Source: Campylobacter lari (GTDB taxonomy: Bacteria; Campylobacterota; Campylobacteria; Campylobacterales; Campylobacteraceae). Taken from it: 64,000 nt of DNA. The notes beneath the pieces are model-generated. The model was given only the letters and a program-made list of their open reading frames with translations. It searched no databases and was not told the DNA's origin. The DNA lies in contig NZ_CP011372.1 of the NCBI RefSeq assembly GCF_001017575.1, positions 1,302,001-1,366,000 of the forward strand, in the 5' to 3' direction. The translations under genes were made by a program, and so were the position numbers. Below are positions 63,557 to 64,000 of the stretch, in pieces. The first letter of the stretch is position 1. Every line of letters starts with the position of its first letter.

Positions 63557-64000
63557 ATGAAAGAAATTTTAATAACAAACGATGATGGCTATGAAAGCGA
63601 AGGCTTAAAAAAGCTTATTAAAATGCTAAGAAAGCATTTTAAAGCTAAAATCACCATAGTAGCTCCTGCTAGTGAAAAATCAGCATGCTCGCACTCCATA
63701 ACACTAACCAAACCTTTAAGATTTCACAAGGTTGGAAAAAGATTTTATAAACTTGATGATGGCACACCTGCAGATTGTGTTTATCTTGCTTTGCATGCTT
63801 TATACAAAAAGCGTTTACCTGATCTTGTCATAAGTGGGATTAACAAAGGTGCTAATGTAGGCGAGGATATAACCTACTCAGGAACTTGCGCAGGTGCTAT
63901 GGAAGCAGTGCTTCATGGAATTCCTGCAATTGCTTTATCACAATTTTACAAAGATAGCCAAAAAGAGCTTGATTATAAACTTGCTTTAAAGCTTACTAAA
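63557..64000 (+). CDS. surE: 5'/3'-nucleotidase SurE, 3' partial
   Basis: The first 148 codons of surE reach the window edge without a stop. KEILITNDDGYESEGLKKL carries the metal Asp-Asp pair (residues 8-9), VAPASEKSACSHSITL follows near 40, and LVISGINKGANVGEDITYSG near 93 has the metal Asn. AAAGGA is spaced well before ATG 63557. SurE removes phosphate from nucleoside monophosphates. It is divergent from cdtA, which in this genome lies between lpxB and surE. Confidence 0.95.
   Translation, partial: MKEILITNDDGYESEGLKKLIKMLRKHFKAKITIVAPASEKSACSHSITLTKPLRFHKVGKRFYKLDDGTPADCVYLALHALYKKRLPDLVISGINKGANVGEDITYSGTCAGAMEAVLHGIPAIALSQFYKDSQKELDYKLALKLTK

Noticed and set aside
1..64000. tRNA, rRNA or insertion-sequence genes
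   Set aside because: No tRNA-like fold, rRNA segment or transposase frame was recognised on either strand by eye; a dedicated search could still find a small RNA.

Overview
This window looks like chromosome of a Campylobacter species, most likely of the C. lari group. The reasons are the very AT-rich, tightly packed coding sequence, extended -10 promoters (TGnTATAAT type) without clear -35 boxes, poly-G tracts inside glycan genes, and gene blocks in an order known from Campylobacter (ndk-DUF177-rpmF-plsX-fabH, motAB, cheVAW, fliFGH, cdtABC). The species call is an inference from gene content. No rRNA, tRNA, insertion sequence or CRISPR array was seen.

Bases 1-17393 are a flagellin-glycan modification locus. 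It starts inside a DUF4910 gene, followed by an AAC(3)-like sugar N-acetyltransferase and an amino-acid-activating (adenylation) enzyme. Next comes an inverted six-gene cassette (9224 down to 3435) matching the set that makes cytidine-diphospho-activated O-methyl phosphoramidate (MeOPN): glutamine kinase, cytidylyltransferase, amidohydrolase, CDP-phosphoramidate kinase and two methyltransferases, one with a G9 tract. In C. jejuni these genes belong to the capsule locus; here they separate the adenylation gene from its probable acyl carrier protein. After the cassette come a sulfotransferase-like gene, a KAS III-like gene whose G9 tract leaves it out of frame near its end, a DUF2920 protein, pseF-pseG-pseH, and the convergent hisF2-hisH1-pseA group. 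pseA is split by a single-base deletion in a short G run. The pathway for acetamidino-pseudaminic acid is therefore present but apparently off in this sequence.

Bases 17505-37085 hold a TSUP exporter, flhB, a chemoreceptor, ahpC and fdxA divergent across a region with an inverted repeat, the ndk to fabH lipid/ribosome operon, motA-motB, polA, an MFS transporter with a nucleoside hydrolase, a YqaA-like membrane protein, a lone trpB, and uvrA. The 309-bp gap before trpB contains a 34-bp tandem repeat and a 23-codon ORF, and looks like the scar of a lost trp operon.

Bases 37107-61148 are almost entirely minus-strand and closely packed. Read in the direction of transcription they are lpxB, greA, an LpxH-like phosphoesterase, cheV, cheA-REC, cheW, serB, tal; then, from its own promoter, rplY, pth, an LptF/G permease, lysA, a HAD protein, pheA, hisC, fliF, fliG, fliH, dxs; then perR from a promoter overlapped by a likely self-regulatory inverted repeat, a CYTH/CHAD-like protein, ubiE, xseA and serC. 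The window closes with the cytolethal distending toxin operon cdtABC (63421 to 61227) and the divergent 5' part of surE. Homologue names and C. jejuni locus numbers are from memory and were not checked by search.
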